From NCBI GenBank assembly GCA_944470555.2, contig OX104127.1, positions 92,218,708-92,282,707 on the forward strand: a DNA stretch of 64,000 nt, in the 5' to 3' direction. The DNA is from Heterobilharzia americana (taxonomy: Eukaryota; Platyhelminthes; Trematoda; Strigeidida; Schistosomatidae). Below, piece after piece: positions 12,152 to 24,479 of this stretch. Position 1 is the first letter of the stretch; every line of letters starts with the position of its first letter. The notes under the pieces were generated by a model that worked only from the letters and a program-made list of their open reading frames with translations, did no database searches and had not been told where the DNA came from. Position numbers and translations under genes: made by a program.

Positions 12152-14412
12152 ACCCATTTGAGATAGCAATGTGATCAACAATTAAAATAATGGCAGTAAT
12201 ACCATCAATTTGTAGGCTTATGTCAGTATTATTTGGCATATTATATGAAACAAAGGTGATAGGACAGTAAAAGAACATTGTGTCCAGTTGGTAACACGTA
12301 TTACTATACTTACTGTGTAAGTGTTTGTGCTTCTGAATATATAAAATCCAACTGCTTCTTTTCTCTCCTTCCTCTATGTTGCTTGTACACTTGCATACTC
12401 ATTGTTTATAGATTACTCATTGTGTTTATGAAACATTGAACACACAAAATGACACCAGCAATCGGTATTGATGACATAGCAATAAGATAACAGAGAACAA
12501 GAAGACAACATGAAGAAAGGCAGTGAATCTAGAAGACCTGAATCAAATATTATTATCTGTAATAACATCATAGTGATGATAAGTCAAATTGTAAACTGAC
12601 ATTTTCAACGAAAAATTATGTTGTTTAAAAAAAAGTACACGACACTGAACAGTACTAGGAGAAAGGTGACAGTGAAAAGAAGTGTTACCCCCGACAAATG
12701 ATAACAGGAATGAACAGAAGGCGAAGTAGGTTAGAGAGAAAATGTTACGGTATAAAAAAAGTGATACGATCATTGTAAAGAGTGAGTGAGTCAGTGAGTG
12801 AAGGAGACAATGTTCATTATAGTTAACACATCATTAGTCTATGAGGCAGGGAAGCAATACAAAGATACGAAACAAAATGATGAGTTCATAATGAAAAACA
12901 ACAGATTCATCCTATAGGCAAAGATGCATATGTATACAGAGATTAGATACCACTTACTTCACAAAGGATAAGATGCAATCAATTACATGAATGCGAACAA
13001 GAAGTATACAATTTCAACTAAAGAATTCAACCGTACACAGAGAAGCTTCTTTTACTCGCGATCAACTACTAGCCAACAAACGAACTATACAGCTTAGAGT
13101 AATAGAGTAGTGCGTTACACTCTTAAAAGGTGTATGCATACACACAAACATGAGAGCTTATACAAGAGGAAAGAGTGCTAAAGAACAAAAGTGCATACGC
13201 AAGAAAGCAGTAAGAGACAGAAAACTAGCATATTTACAAAGATACACAAAGGCTTATGCAATAGAACGACTAACCGATAAGGTTGCTCAACACACGATTT
13301 AATGAGACGAAACAAGAGAAATAAAATATTCAAGAAACGTGAAGAAGTTGAATGATAAATTGAATATTAAACCTAAAACTGATCTATGTATGAAAAACTC
13401 CTTTCCTATAATACAATGAGATGACGACATATTGATCTCATATGAATCTAAAAACAAACAAAAAATTATTTACATCAAATCTGAGAAGTACTCACAAATA
13501 ATCATAATCATAGTGATTACACAACACTGAAGACTATAAAAGGAGTATACCTATTGTTAATCATCGATTAGAAAAACGTTTTCTTTGGCATAAACGATTT
13601 TACTACATCATTTAGCCTGAGAATAAATCAAGCATGTAAAGATAGGCAAAAAAACAAAAGATAGATGCAGAAGTAGATGAATACAAAAGAGATAAGAAAA
13701 AGAAAAAAAAAGGACGAAGAGTTTCTACTATTCATCTATGTACAATATTCAATTGGTTGGATTTTTCCACTAGTCTTCTTTCAAGTGAACAAAGAAAAGC
13801 TAACAAGAGAAAACAAACATTATCATCTTCATAGTTGATTCCTTCATGAACTATCATGAAGATGGTAGACATGTAGACAAGATGTATTTAATATTCCCGG
13901 TTTCTTTTGTTTGATTTTTACCGTCTAATATTTATCAACCATTCAATTTTCAATAAATCCGTTCAATATTCACTGAGGAATATATATATATAACATGTAA
14001 ACATGTATAAGTTATTATGCACAACACAAGTCAATGTAAGATTAACAATAGAAGTGAAGAAAGAAAGCTTAGAAAGAAAAACAAAAAAAGAAAAGAGATA
14101 ATTAACACCATGAATTGTGCTAAACTTCCCAACTGACCTAGTGTGTATGTAAACTAAAACATAGAGAGAGAGAAAGAGAGTAAGGACAATCCATAAAAAG
14201 CAGTAAATGAAGGACAAAACAGAAATCTCCATTCAATACACTGAAAGACTATGAGGATTGTTTATTACATTGGATAAAATTATATCCAGTCATTTAAAAA
14301 ATAATAATAATTCATTGATTAATTATCATCTTGATGATGATCATGATAACGATGGTGATGTATGTAAAGGTGCATAACATGGAATATATGATTATAAGTT
14401 TAGACAAAATTG
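10726..14412. other. Repeat-poor region 3' of YPEL
   Basis: Apart from a (TA)n tract I recognise no mobile element here. From about 11.4 to 14.4 kb the plus strand is purine-rich, so the minus (YPEL) strand is pyrimidine-rich, as seen along transcribed strands. It may be a long 3'UTR or read-through region. Several minus ORFs here (for example 13963-14232) are low-complexity hydrophobic translations of pyrimidine-rich DNA, not genes. Confidence 0.35.
12089..12147. repeat. (TA)n microsatellite
   Basis: 59 bp of uninterrupted TA. Confidence 0.97.
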
Positions 14413-14418
14413 TTTATT
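14413..14418 (-). promoter_or_regulatory. Candidate poly(A) signal of YPEL
   Basis: AATAAA on the minus strand about 40 bases after the YPEL stop codons. It would give a short 3'UTR. The minus strand is AT-rich here and other matches occur further on, so a longer 3'UTR is possible. Confidence 0.35.
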
Positions 14419-14457
14419 GTATCAGCCAATAAAAGAAATAATGAAGTGAAGCTTTCA

Positions 14458-14644
14458 TCAATAAGGTCTTCGTTGTTCCAACTCAGAAATTATCCAATCC
14501 CATCCATTGTCTTTAATTAAATGAGCTAACTCGATAATATATTTGCCTTCTTTATATTTTGACTAGATTCAAAGGCCTGTTCATATTTCCAGCCTAAGAC
14601 AGTATGACAACAATCACAGAAGATATCTGCTACAGAGTGAAGAC
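14458..14644 (-). CDS. YPEL: Yippee-like (YPEL) protein, terminal exon, with one-base frameshift
   Basis: This exon completes the YPEL protein. It follows a long pyrimidine tract and TTTTACAG acceptor, and its first two bases (GT) finish the Gly codon opened by the exon at 58.8 kb. It then reads [20 protein letters not shown] and EQAFESSQ: the second Cys-x2-Cys pair and the core of the Yippee domain. After SSQ the expected family frame is lost by one base at the run of four T (plus strand) at 14557-14560. The other frame then gives the expected [20 protein letters not shown] followed by [12 protein letters not shown] and tandem TGA stops. As written, the frame instead ends about 15 codons after the break. 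Either the base was lost in sequencing of a homopolymer or this allele encodes a truncated protein. The exon has 185 bases after the split codon, where 186 would be in frame. The C-terminal extension past the family NGWD is probably lineage-specific. Confidence 0.9.
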
Positions 14645-15109
14645 CTGTAAAATGAAAAAAGGTGAAAAGGTGAAAAAAGTAAACATATTAAACATCAGTT
14701 ATTATCAAATGTGAATACTATAACATAATTAAATACGGATTAATATGAAGAGTTCTCATCACTACTAGACATTAATCAACTACAGAGTCCCTGAAAACCA
14801 GGAGAAACTGCACCCGGAATCATTAAGACACAAATCACTGGGGTTCACACCCCCCATCGTTCGAATCCCCGAGATTCAGTTGATTTCCAATATAATTTCT
14901 ACCCCTCAACTTGATGAATCCAATGGAGTACAGTTTTCTTTGTGAAGCTGCGTAAAAAATATATTTCAAAGTGAGTCACAGTGACAAGATTATTGTGCAA
15001 ATGAGCTATTTATAAGCATTTCATTTTAGTATGGAGACGGCCTTCAATATTGAACTGCCATCATGTAATTAAAACACTACGATAGTACAAAAGGATTGAA
15101 CCTCAAGAA

Positions 15110-16150
15110 CCTACTATCATATTCCTAATAATTTTGATGATTTCCAAAAGGCAGTCATTGCTACTCCTATCGGCTTATATGAATTCGTTCGCATGCCTTT
15201 CGGACTAATCAATGCTGCTCAGATATTCCAACGGTTAGTAGATCAGGTCCTCCGTGAACTCCTTTTTGTGTATGTTTTCATCGATGAAAAAATTATCACC
15301 ATTTCAGATGAGACAGAACACATGATCTATCTGAAAGTCATCTTCGAACGACTCAAAAAATACGGGGTAGTAACTAATCTTGACAGATGCGAATTTGTGA
15401 AAGGCTCATTGAAATCCTTAGGACATTTAATCGACAAACAAGACATAAAACCACTTTCAGATGAAGTAAAAGTTATAAAAGATTAACCGCTACCAGACTC
15501 ACTCAAGAAACTACGCCGTTTCCTAGGGCTAGTCAACTTCCACCGTCGTTTCACTCTGAACTGTGCCTCTGTTTTACAGTCGTTAACTGATTTTCTACGT
15601 GGAACTTCCCGCTCTATCCATCTGTCTGCGGAAGGAATTCAACCATTCAAAAAATCGAAGCAACTACTTAACGAGACGACCACTCTTTTCAGGAGAGATG
15701 TAAATATTCCATTACCACTCATGACAAATGCCTTTAATATTGTTGTTGGAGCAATTTACAACAGAACGTAAGTGGAGAATGGCAACCGCCAGCATTCTTT
15801 TCAAAGCGTTTGAAACCAACTCAGTATCGTTACAGAACATTCGGTAGAGAGTTGCTGGCTGTATATCTAGCTGTTAAGGATTTCAGATATATGTTAAAGG
15901 GTACCATTTTTACGATTTCCATAGACCACAAGGTGTTGACTAAGGCATTATCAGCTTAGCAAGACAACTATTCGCCACGAGAAATGTGACACCTAGAGTT
16001 TATATCGCAGTTTACTTCTGATATTCAACGTATTAAAGGTACCTGAGACGAAGTTGCTGATGGATTATCCCGTATACATGTCAATAACGTGCTTTCTAAG
16101 GACGATGATTACCAAGGCCTATGTAAGCTACAGTGTTTAACTGCATTATA
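15110..16150 (+). pseudogene. Ty3/gypsy RT and RNase H, decayed
   Basis: Reads as the middle of a Ty3/gypsy pol. RT: TPIGLYEFVRMPFGLINAAQ, then the YxDD site as FVYVFIDEKII with the second Asp replaced by Glu, then KCEF-like DRCEFVKGSLKSLGHLI. After a stop at 15484 come LKKLRRFLGLVNFHRRF (connection) and, with frameshifts, RNase H sequences QYRYRTFGRELLAVYLAV, FTISIDHKVLTKAL and DEVADGLSRIHV. Stops, frameshifts and the altered catalytic site make it inactive. The longest open piece is 15193-15486. No LTRs were recognised. It lies inside the YPEL intron, antisense to the gene. Confidence 0.85.
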
Positions 16151-16424
16151 TCAAGACCCACATTAGCTAATCTGACTTCAAAGGATTTAATGAGTGAAGA
16201 TAATGAATGGCTAAAGTCTGAAATCATAAAAATCACATTGATGGTCATACTTGTTTGAAATGACAGACCTAACATAAAGAAAACAATACTTTGTGAAGTA
16301 AAACACGTCGGATATGAGAAATATGACTTATTGACAGACAACATAAGAGAATAGTAACGCAATATCACTTATTGCTTCGATTAAGAACTATCCTATTCGA
16401 AAATAAACCCCTTCGATTGTACGT

Positions 16425-16600
16425 TAGTTGGTTGGAGGCAATTGATAGGAAGTACTAGACTGAAGTTTTGTACTTGCTAGCATTCTCAAGCAAGAGGTAT
16501 CTGTAACCTCGAAGTAACTAATGTCCATTAGTGAGATTCATATTCGCATTACCCAATGCTTTAGTCAAAGACACTATCGGTGGGATATTTGGGCCACGAT
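16425..16600 (-). repeat. Hammerhead-bearing SINE family C, degenerate
   Basis: Shares ggttggaggcaat(c/t)gacaggaagt and following sequence with copies at 21.3 and 25.5 kb. The tRNA-like head is strongly decayed. Confidence 0.6.
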
Positions 16601-16799
16601 TGACATCCTAAACCCCAAAGTTTAATGGCCATATTGTAAAATGGTCAACAGGATCTGACCGGCATTTAGGACTACACAAGATGTAATTAATAATCCTTAG
16701 TGACTAGACAATGTATTTAAAATGTACTTTACGATTTCATAATGTACTAGACAAGTATACAGACCATCAAATGTTTGACTTCGGAGTTTTACTTTACTA

Positions 16800-16965
16800 G
16801 AGAGCAATGATGGATAGTGGCTAACAGTGGGATCAGGCATCCGCGTTTCGTCTTTTTTGGAACTCATCAGCTTGATGTACCTACCTACCGTTGAGTAGTA
16901 TTGTTCCCACTGAGACTTGAGTCCGAGACCGTTCGCTTCAAACACCACGGCATTGTTCACAAGGT
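16800..16965 (-). repeat. Sm-alpha-like SINE (family A)
   Basis: Near full-length on the minus strand, with 3' part, hammerhead and tRNA-like head. Core blocks CTGATGA and GAAAC are present, but stem II is weakened and the cleavage-site/stem I side (gatgcctgat) is altered. Confidence 0.75.
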
Positions 16966-17311
16966 CAGCAAGTCACAACAGCCACTCACTGTGTTGTTGC
17001 TTATATTATCCCATCGTTGGCAGAACCGAATCGATCGGTCTCTAAAACGATTCAGCAGTATACCATGAACTACAGGTTAGGTTAAAATTTATCCAACATA
17101 CAAGCAATACATAAATGAATACATGGAGCACACAACACTATTAACTAGCTACAAACCACTTACATCAATCAGTAAAGTGTGTTACTTAAATCAATTCGAT
17201 ACTGATGGATGATCACATTTTGTTCGGGTTAAGCTATATTTACCTATCAAACGAACTAATTACCGAATATACATTGGGCATGGTTTGTTTTAACCTAAAG
17301 CATCAAAATTC

Positions 17312-17314
<3 letters not shown>

Positions 17315-17361
<47 letters not shown>
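17315..17361. repeat. (TA)n microsatellite
   Basis: 47 bp of TA. Confidence 0.97.
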
Positions 17362-17363
<2 letters not shown>

Positions 17364-17957
17364 ATATAAGCTTGTTATGCTGTATAGGATATTTCATATC
17401 TTCATTAGAAAGTATTATATCCTTGCTTACAAAAGATTATATAGTTAACAATAGTATTATAAAGAATAAAATCTCATTTTACTGAAACATTCTATTGAAT
17501 AAACGTCAGAATTCTAATGTTTCATCGCTTTGTACAAAGAAGAGAGCGTGAGAGAATGATGAGGAATGATAGAGACAGATTTATCTCTCAAAGTAGAATG
17601 CTGCTCACTCTTAAACAAATAGTGAATAATAAATAAATAAATAAAACACAACAACAACTACAACACATTGCTTTGTACTAAAATATTTGAAAACGATAAG
17701 ATAGTTCTTGAAATTTAATAGGTGAGAATAACAACTATATGAAAGTAATAGAAACTAAAGTATACCTTTTAATGAACAGAAACAATTTCGTGTAAACACA
17801 ACAATCCTTATTAGAGAAGCCTTAAAAAAACAGTCAGTATAGAACTTAGGCGATGTGGTAGAGAATCATTCCATAAATAATATTGACATATTCGAAATAT
17901 TATCAAATGAATAATGTTAGTTTCAGATTTGTTTGAATTTTATTTATTTCAAGGTAG

Positions 17958-19170
17958 TATTCATTATCGATTTTGAAAAGGCCTTCGACAGCGTCAACCA
18001 ACAAATAATTTGGCAACTGATTCAACACCAGGGTTTTAGTGCCACAAAACTTTATCAAACTCATTCAACAGCTATGACGACGCAACACGCCAAGTGATTC
18101 ATAATGGAAAGATCAATGACACCTTTGAAGCGAAGACAAGGGACAAGAGTAAGACAAGGCTATCACCTACTATCACCGATGATCTTCCTGTTTGTAGTCG
18201 ACTAGACTGGATCATGCAGCAAACCGTGAGAAGCGAGATAGGCATAAACTGGCTGGACCGATGAAAAGATTCTAGAAGAAGATTTGGATTTAGCCGTCGA
18301 TGATGATTTATGTCTAATGTCTTGTCGCACAAACTCGAAGATCTACAGGCAAAAACTAACAAGTTGATGGAATAGGCAACGAAAACGGGACTTCAAGTGA
18401 ATGTAGAGAAGATGGAGTTGGAAGTGATGAAGATACCCAACCAACAACAGAATCAAAAACAAGCACCAATCACCATGAACAGGAGAAACCTAAAGCAACT
18501 TGTCTCTTTCACCTAACCAGGCAACATAGTATCAATTACAGGTGGTGGTGGTGGCACAGACGAGGATGTCAAAACCAGGAGTGGAAAAGAAAAACAAGCC
18601 TTCCCGCATTAATCTGAAATCAGTGTGGAGATCTACTGCGCTCAGTACAAAGAACAAGATCCGGATTTTCAACACCAATGTCAAGTCAGCCCTGCTATAC
18701 GGTTCAGAGACTTGGCACGTCACAAAAAGCATTTCCAACAAACTACAAACATTCACCAACAGCCTTCGCCTACGCTCACTCGATACTGACACTGAAGATC
18801 AGATAGATGGATGGCCAGAAAGAATAAGCAACAAAGAACTCTGGCCGGACAACGAATCAACCAACAACCCATCACCCAACAAATATGCAGAAGAAAGTGG
18901 AGATGGATTGGATTGGGCATACACTGAGAAGGCCGACTGGGGACATCACGCGTCTGGCCAGGCCAGGCCGTCGTGTGGAATCCAAAGGGGCGAGTTGGGC
19001 GTCCGAGGTGAGAATGACGTGAAGGAGATCATGTGAGGAAGAAATGAAAGCTTGTGGGCAGTCGTGGAGCGAGGTTCAAAAGACTGCAGAGAAGAGAGTG
19101 CAATGGAGGCGTGATACTGAAGCCCTATGTTACCCTAGGAACTCAAGAGAAAAAATAGTAATAATAATTC
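17958..19170 (+). pseudogene. RTE-type LINE, RT palm to 3' end, decayed
   Basis: The most complete RTE copy here. Reading through frameshifts: IDFEKAFDSVN (motif A, near 17970), GxVRQG-type and SPMIFLFVVD (motif B region, near 18170), then a DDLCLMSC remnant of the YADD site, LMKIPNQQQ, and GRNLKQLVSFT. An open 164-codon stretch (18542-19036) includes TKNKIRIFNTNVKSALLYGS, RISNKELW and a C-terminal HTLRK-like region. It ends with EALCYPRNSR-like sequence and an AATAATAAT tail. Endonuclease and 5' parts are missing, as expected of a 5'-truncated LINE. Antisense to YPEL, within its intron. Confidence 0.85.
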
Positions 19171-19194
19171 ATTATGGGATGGCATCAGTTTCAC

Positions 19195-19345
19195 GAGCAT
19201 TGAAAACTTTGGAGCATCGGATAGATATTTGCTTCTGGTATGGGACTCCTCGGCATTATGCACCAACGACTACCGACCTTCAGGTTCAGTGATGAATGCG
19301 TTAACCATTCAGCCACTGGGTCAAAGCTCAGAGATCCACAGTCTC
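19195..19345 (-). repeat. SINE related to family B, degenerate
   Basis: Contains tggtatgggactcctcggca and a tRNA-like stretch with gcgttaaccattcagccactgggt, comparable to family B copies at 33, 42.8, 53.9 and 56.7 kb. The hammerhead core is lost. Confidence 0.5.
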
Positions 19346-19584
19346 CTGCTTCAGTTGTTATACGCTTCACGTTCAACCTAGTTTGCCCACCAGTTACGAT
19401 TTTTCATTAGACCTTTCAGATATCTCAAAACATTCCACTAATGAGCACTATACAGTAATCTAATTTGAGGCCTGTGGGGAGTTGTTTATTTTGAGGTAGT
19501 ATTCAGCATGGACCAGAGGGATTGTGAGAAGTCCCACTTTAGGACAAAATATCTCTCACGTTTTCAAAGGTAACCAACACATAC

Positions 19585-19745
19585 AATAAAAGTGGATAGT
19601 GGCTAGTAGTGAAAGTGAGAAGGTGCATTTCTTTCACTTTAGACTTGTCAACTAGATGTACCTGCTCCCAACGCATGATGTTACTTTCGCTTAGACTCGA
19701 ACCTAGAACTCATTCCTTTAAACGTCGAAGCACTATCTGTGATAG
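19585..19745 (-). repeat. Sm-alpha-like SINE (family A), degenerate
   Basis: agtggatagtggctagtagtg start, decayed hammerhead (no GAAA/CTGATGA), then ctagatgtacctgctccca and a B-box-like agactcgaacctag on the plus strand. Confidence 0.65.
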
Positions 19746-20600
19746 TTACTTCTTTTACGATGGACATAGTTTCAACGCTAATGACGTGAAACTACAAGCT
19801 ATAACATGATAAGTAGTGTCTTACAGTGAGAAGAAATGGTTTTCATACAGTTTTTATTAGCCTACTAGTATATAACTTATTAAGCCTAGCTGAATGTTAG
19901 CAAGCAAAGTGACTGGATAAACAAATGCACAAGATGCTTGTCAAGAACGGACTGCGCAGAACTTTTGAGAAAAACATTAACTACTGAACATAGAAAGAAA
20001 AAAATTAATCAACACACATCATAAATGACATATATGAAGTGTTTATTCTTAAACGATTCGAAAGCTTAAAGTAGTTTTCCTATAGATAAATAAGAACTTT
20101 ACAAAAGTACTCTTTTTCATCCAGAAGTTAAGTGAAAATTACATTTCATGAAAAGATAAATACCATCGTACTAAAAATAACTTAGTCTTATTTACATTGT
20201 CATTTTAAAAGTTTAGAGAAAGTGTAGGCTACAGCTAATACCATATCAAATGTGTTATAAAATTAATAAGAACCTGATTGTTAAAATGACAGGCTTAGTA
20301 TGCTAATGGAAATCTTCAATACTTTGGAATTGTTTCAACCCAAGGTTTTACATCTTTTTTTACTGCTGTTTGCTTACTCCACTGATATATTTCTTGGTTA
20401 AATTTGTATACGTATGAGTGGACATTTGAAGAAAAGTCTTCAGATTCTACTCTTGATGGTTGCTTAGTTCTTTGGTGGTAAGATATCAGAAGATGTATTG
20501 CGACGACGAAATATGTACGAAAAACACGACGGTTTATATATACTTACAATGGCCTTGACTATTTCTAAGCCTTTCTACAAGAGTATATCCCATTGTCATA

Positions 20601-20700
20601 TTGATCTTGGTGACTAGCAGAGGAATCCAGAACGCGTGTTTCGTCCCATTTGGGACTCATCAGCTGGATGTACCTGTAATTTCCTGGGAAGTTACAAGTA
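20601..20700 (-). repeat. Sm-alpha-like SINE (family A) with intact hammerhead core
   Basis: On the minus strand CTGATGA (20657-20663), stem II GTCC/GGAC with a six-base loop, and GAAA (20639-20642) are all present. The cleavage triplet reads GTT (a permitted NUH) and stem I ATCCAG/CTGGAT (20663-20668 and 20625-20630) pairs. It is the best-preserved family A ribozyme in the window. The tRNA-like head is missing or replaced. Confidence 0.8.
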
Positions 20701-21314
20701 TCATAACAACAATTCCCTACTGATTTTGCCTCTTCAGCCAATTTGATATTTACACGTCGGTTCACGTGCTTTTTCTCAAAGGTTGAAGTAATTCGATTGG
20801 TTGTGAAAGGCTTCAGGGATTTAGGGCTTCTTAAGTGTAATTGGACACTATTATTGCAAAATACAACACTTTTAAATGCTTTCACTTATCCTCATGTACA
20901 GGCGTATAAACAAAAATGAAATAAAGCATGGAATATCTGGGTATTTGACCAAAATGTTACATTTGAAATTACCAAACTGAAGTAATGTTAACTAAATAGT
21001 AGACAGTGAAATAGAAACAGCAGTAATAATGCCTGACATTGTAACACATAGAGAAAAGGATTAGAAAGATAGATCAGAAAGTTATTTGTTATGACTTATG
21101 GCGTAAGTACATCAATTTGCTTGTGATTGACTCCCAACCATACTAACTAAAATTTCTCACTGTCACCGAGTTTCGGCTTTTCTCATTAGCTCGAATTCAA
21201 AAGGTTTCATGAATTGCTACCAGCTGTATATTTGTCCATCTTCAGTGTTTCCGGAAACTAATCCCCTAGTCACAGTACTATCTCAGAATATGCTCTTGTC
21301 TAGGTGTTAATTGG

Positions 21315-21500
21315 TTGAAGGTGGTCGATAGGAATTCCTGCCCAACCTAGGTTTCGTGCTTGTCGACATTCATGTCAGCAAGGCGCATCTGCAACCTCAA
21401 GGGGACTGATGACCCATATGGCATTCGAACCACCCATGTCGCTCAGTGTTGCGGTCAATGACAGACGTTACTATTGAGTTAGTGCCTCCAACTAAATAAC
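21315..21500 (-). repeat. Hammerhead-bearing SINE family C
   Basis: Minus strand: GCTGACA...GCACGAAACCTAGGTT resembles the family C hammerhead (perfect small stem III ACCT/AGGT). The stem II 5' side is disrupted by an insertion-like change. A tRNA-like head follows toward 21,500. Confidence 0.65.
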
Positions 21501-22173
21501 ATCCACTGCGATGATGAGCTACATTTCAAAATGATCGGTAGAATTCGGTAGCCAGACAAGATGAAACTTATTACTCTCCAGTGACCAATCACAATGTATA
21601 CTCTTGTCATCTCTACTTTCAACAAAAATTCCGATAAAATAAATAAAACCCAATGGTAATGTAATAAATAGCCTTTGTACTTGATTTCGAAAAAAAGAAG
21701 TTAGTAGTATTATGCTGTGAAAACTATTACTGCAGTAAACTTGTAGATTAACCTTAGCTCAACGTTCTGACTGTCTGACGAATGGTGAATACGTCATGTG
21801 ACTGTGCACATATACACATTCACACATATAGATCCAATTATTCAAAACAACAACTGCCCAAAAATCAAAGTTCCACACACACAAAAAAGTAGATTCAATC
21901 TGAATACGTTACACAAGCAGCATTGGTTGTCTACTTACTTGATTATCATAAATCAATTCTACTCTACTCTTCTTTTCTTTTTTTCCCTATCCTATTTTTT
22001 ATTTCAAATAGGCAGAAATAACCTAGTTAGATTAACTACTGAAAATCAATATAGGTAGATGTACAGAAGGGTGTACATACTCCAGTATACATATGTAGAC
22101 ACATATACATATCCATTTTATACTACATAACTGTTGTCAGTGTAAAGGACACTACGTAAGCTAATAAATAATA

Positions 22174-22246
22174 AATTATTATTATCGTTGTCATTATTAT
22201 TATTGTTATTATTATTATTATTATATTATTATTATTATTATTATTA
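22174..22246. repeat. (ATT)n microsatellite, interrupted
   Basis: ATT/TTA units with several interruptions. Confidence 0.9.
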
Positions 22247-22784
22247 CCACTAAATGAAGGATAACAATGAAGATACCAGTATTTGTTAACAATAGTGTAT
22301 TCCTAGTAGTTAGTACTTTAAGATACACAAAGATATCTAGCACTACTTTTATAATAACAATAAATATTCATTTTGTTTTTTGAGAATGAAACACTACAGT
22401 TACCTATAGTAACGACAATAAAAACAAATAAGGAAAAATTGATACTTGAAATAACTACTCATCTCATTTAAGCATTATGGTAAGGTATCGATCACCTAGA
22501 TTATATATAATGAATATATATGATAGATATTGAGTTTTATGAATATGAGAAGATATTTGTCAATTGTTTACTGGTCTAGATCACATTACTACAAGTACAG
22601 AAGCATAAATGCTTACAGATAGATAGGCGAACAGATGGATATATCAAAATTCACAGAGTTGATAAGATATAATTCGGGGTAATTTATCCTTTCTGAAACT
22701 ATGGTAGACACGAACGATAATCTTATTACTATTTATTGATATACTTATACTACTCCATTGTTTTATTGGTAATAACTAATACTT

Positions 22785-22960
22785 GTTGTACAAGAAGTGG
22801 CTATCATGCCTCCGTGACATAGTGGATAACGCCTTGGCGTTTGAAACGATCGGTACGAGGTCTGAGTCTCAGTGGGAACAACACCACTCACTGGGATGCA
22901 GGTACATCCAGCTGATAAGTCCAAAATAGGACGAAATGCGTGTCCTGATAAACCAGGACC
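22785..22960 (+). repeat. Sm-alpha-like SINE (family A)
   Basis: Starts gtacaagaagtggct, then a tRNA-like head (A-box-like tagtggataacg), then the hammerhead: CTGATAA (invariant G lost), stem II GTCC/GGAC, GAAA, GTC. The stem I 3' side has changed. Probably inactive. Confidence 0.8.
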
Positions 22961-23059
22961 GATAAAGATGACGCCTATCCCACTGTATAACCACCTCAAT
23001 GCCTTCATTGACTTAGAGCGTTCATTTTCAACCAATAGGTCGTGTTCGACTACTGTTCC

Positions 23060-23165
23060 ACCTACTGAAGTCTGGTGAGTCAGATAGTATCATTAACCCT
23101 CATACAATAGGCGCATCTCGTTGTCTACTGCAAGAATGTGCACAGTGGTTACTGAGTGCATCCCC
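23060..23165 (+). repeat. SINE family E, 3' part
   Basis: gtctggtgagtcagatagtatcattaaccc and following sequence parallel the 3' part of the element at 28.5 kb (gggcagccaggtaggatcattaaccc). Short and diverged. Confidence 0.45.
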
Positions 23166-24044
23166 TTCATACTGTTAGCAAGAATGATCTTTCCCACCTA
23201 ATAAGCCTACTGATTAACATCACATGTACTCAAATTTTCTATACTCTAATTCTGATCATCAAATGATAATGTATGCTTAAAGCATATATTTCGATAAATA
23301 ATTGCTTGAAATCAGTGAAAGACTAATGAATAGATATAACTGAATGAAATATACTTTGTTCGCTTTCATAGTATTTTATCTCTTTTATTTATTACTGTTT
23401 TATAAACAATTTTATGCAGAAATCAAAAAAATCTATTTTTTCATTCTCTACCATTATATCATCATCAGTTTATTTCACCCTTGTGAATAAATACGTGTAC
23501 TTCTATAATTATATGAGTATATTTATTCATTTTCAACATACACATTTTTTATTGAAATTACTACTTTGTCAGAGTATTCAAGTGTTGATCATAGTAATTA
23601 TTAGCTACGTGAGTATCTTAGACAAGGAGTGTATAAGATGAACTTTTGAAGTATGCATTAAACCTACGTGAAAAAAAAAAATTTCTAGGCACCTATTATC
23701 GTTATTCGGTTAGCACGAAAACATTCTTCTTTGTAGATACACATTTAAGTGTATGAAATAGCTCACTTCAATAAACATATACACATATTCCATGATGTAT
23801 TATTCAGTGGTACTAATACACAGAGAAGAATATCTTCATTTTATGTACTCCATTTACAGGAATTCAACGAAATCTTTCATGAATCATATCATAAACACAT
23901 ACCTACTGAAAAGTAGTAGTTACAACTTCACTCGATTATTTACAAACCTAGGATAAACCACCAATGTGAACAACAGATTGTTATCCTATCTACCAAACAG
24001 TTTATTGTATCAAATCACAACTTAATACACTGTTGGTTAAACTA

Positions 24045-24390
24045 TCCGAGATAGTCGTGGTTAGGCAAACTTGTATTACTCATACATGGTGATGATTGAA
24101 GATGAAATGAAACTTTGAACCACATCAAGATTCAAACAGCCGACTACTGGGTTACCGCCCGGGTATTCTATCAACTGAGTTAACAGACCCAACTGCTGAC
24201 CAGATATTCTTTTCTTTTCAGTCACTAAGGGCTTTCTTTACCCAACTGCCATGTAAATTCGTGATGTTTTACTATCGCTTGATCGTACTGACATTGACTG
24301 CCAGTCAGGACTTCTCATCCGAATCCATTTGAGTAAGAGAGATGGAAATCATATTGATTGACAGTTTCACTAACTGAGATAGCTGTGTTT
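24045..24390 (-). repeat. tRNA-related SINE family D
   Basis: Inverted relative to the copy at 26.5-26.8 kb. The two share the 24200-24330 stretch (ggacttctcatccgaatcc, and the reverse at 26.57 kb), the GGTGATGATTGAAGATGA part and the terminal GAGATAG(C/T) motif. Confidence 0.7.
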
Positions 24391-24423
24391 TGGCAGATGT
24401 GAATTCAAGCATCACCCAGTGAG

Positions 24424-24426
<3 letters not shown>

Positions 24427-24468
<42 letters not shown>
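24427..24468. repeat. (AT)n microsatellite
   Basis: 42 bp of AT. Confidence 0.97.
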
Positions 24469-24470
<2 letters not shown>

Positions 24471-24479
24471 AAACATGAA

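Noticed and set aside
13963..14232. 89-codon hydrophobic minus ORF as a membrane protein
   Set aside because: Pyrimidine-rich DNA gives Phe/Leu/Ser-rich translations in several frames; there is no conserved motif.
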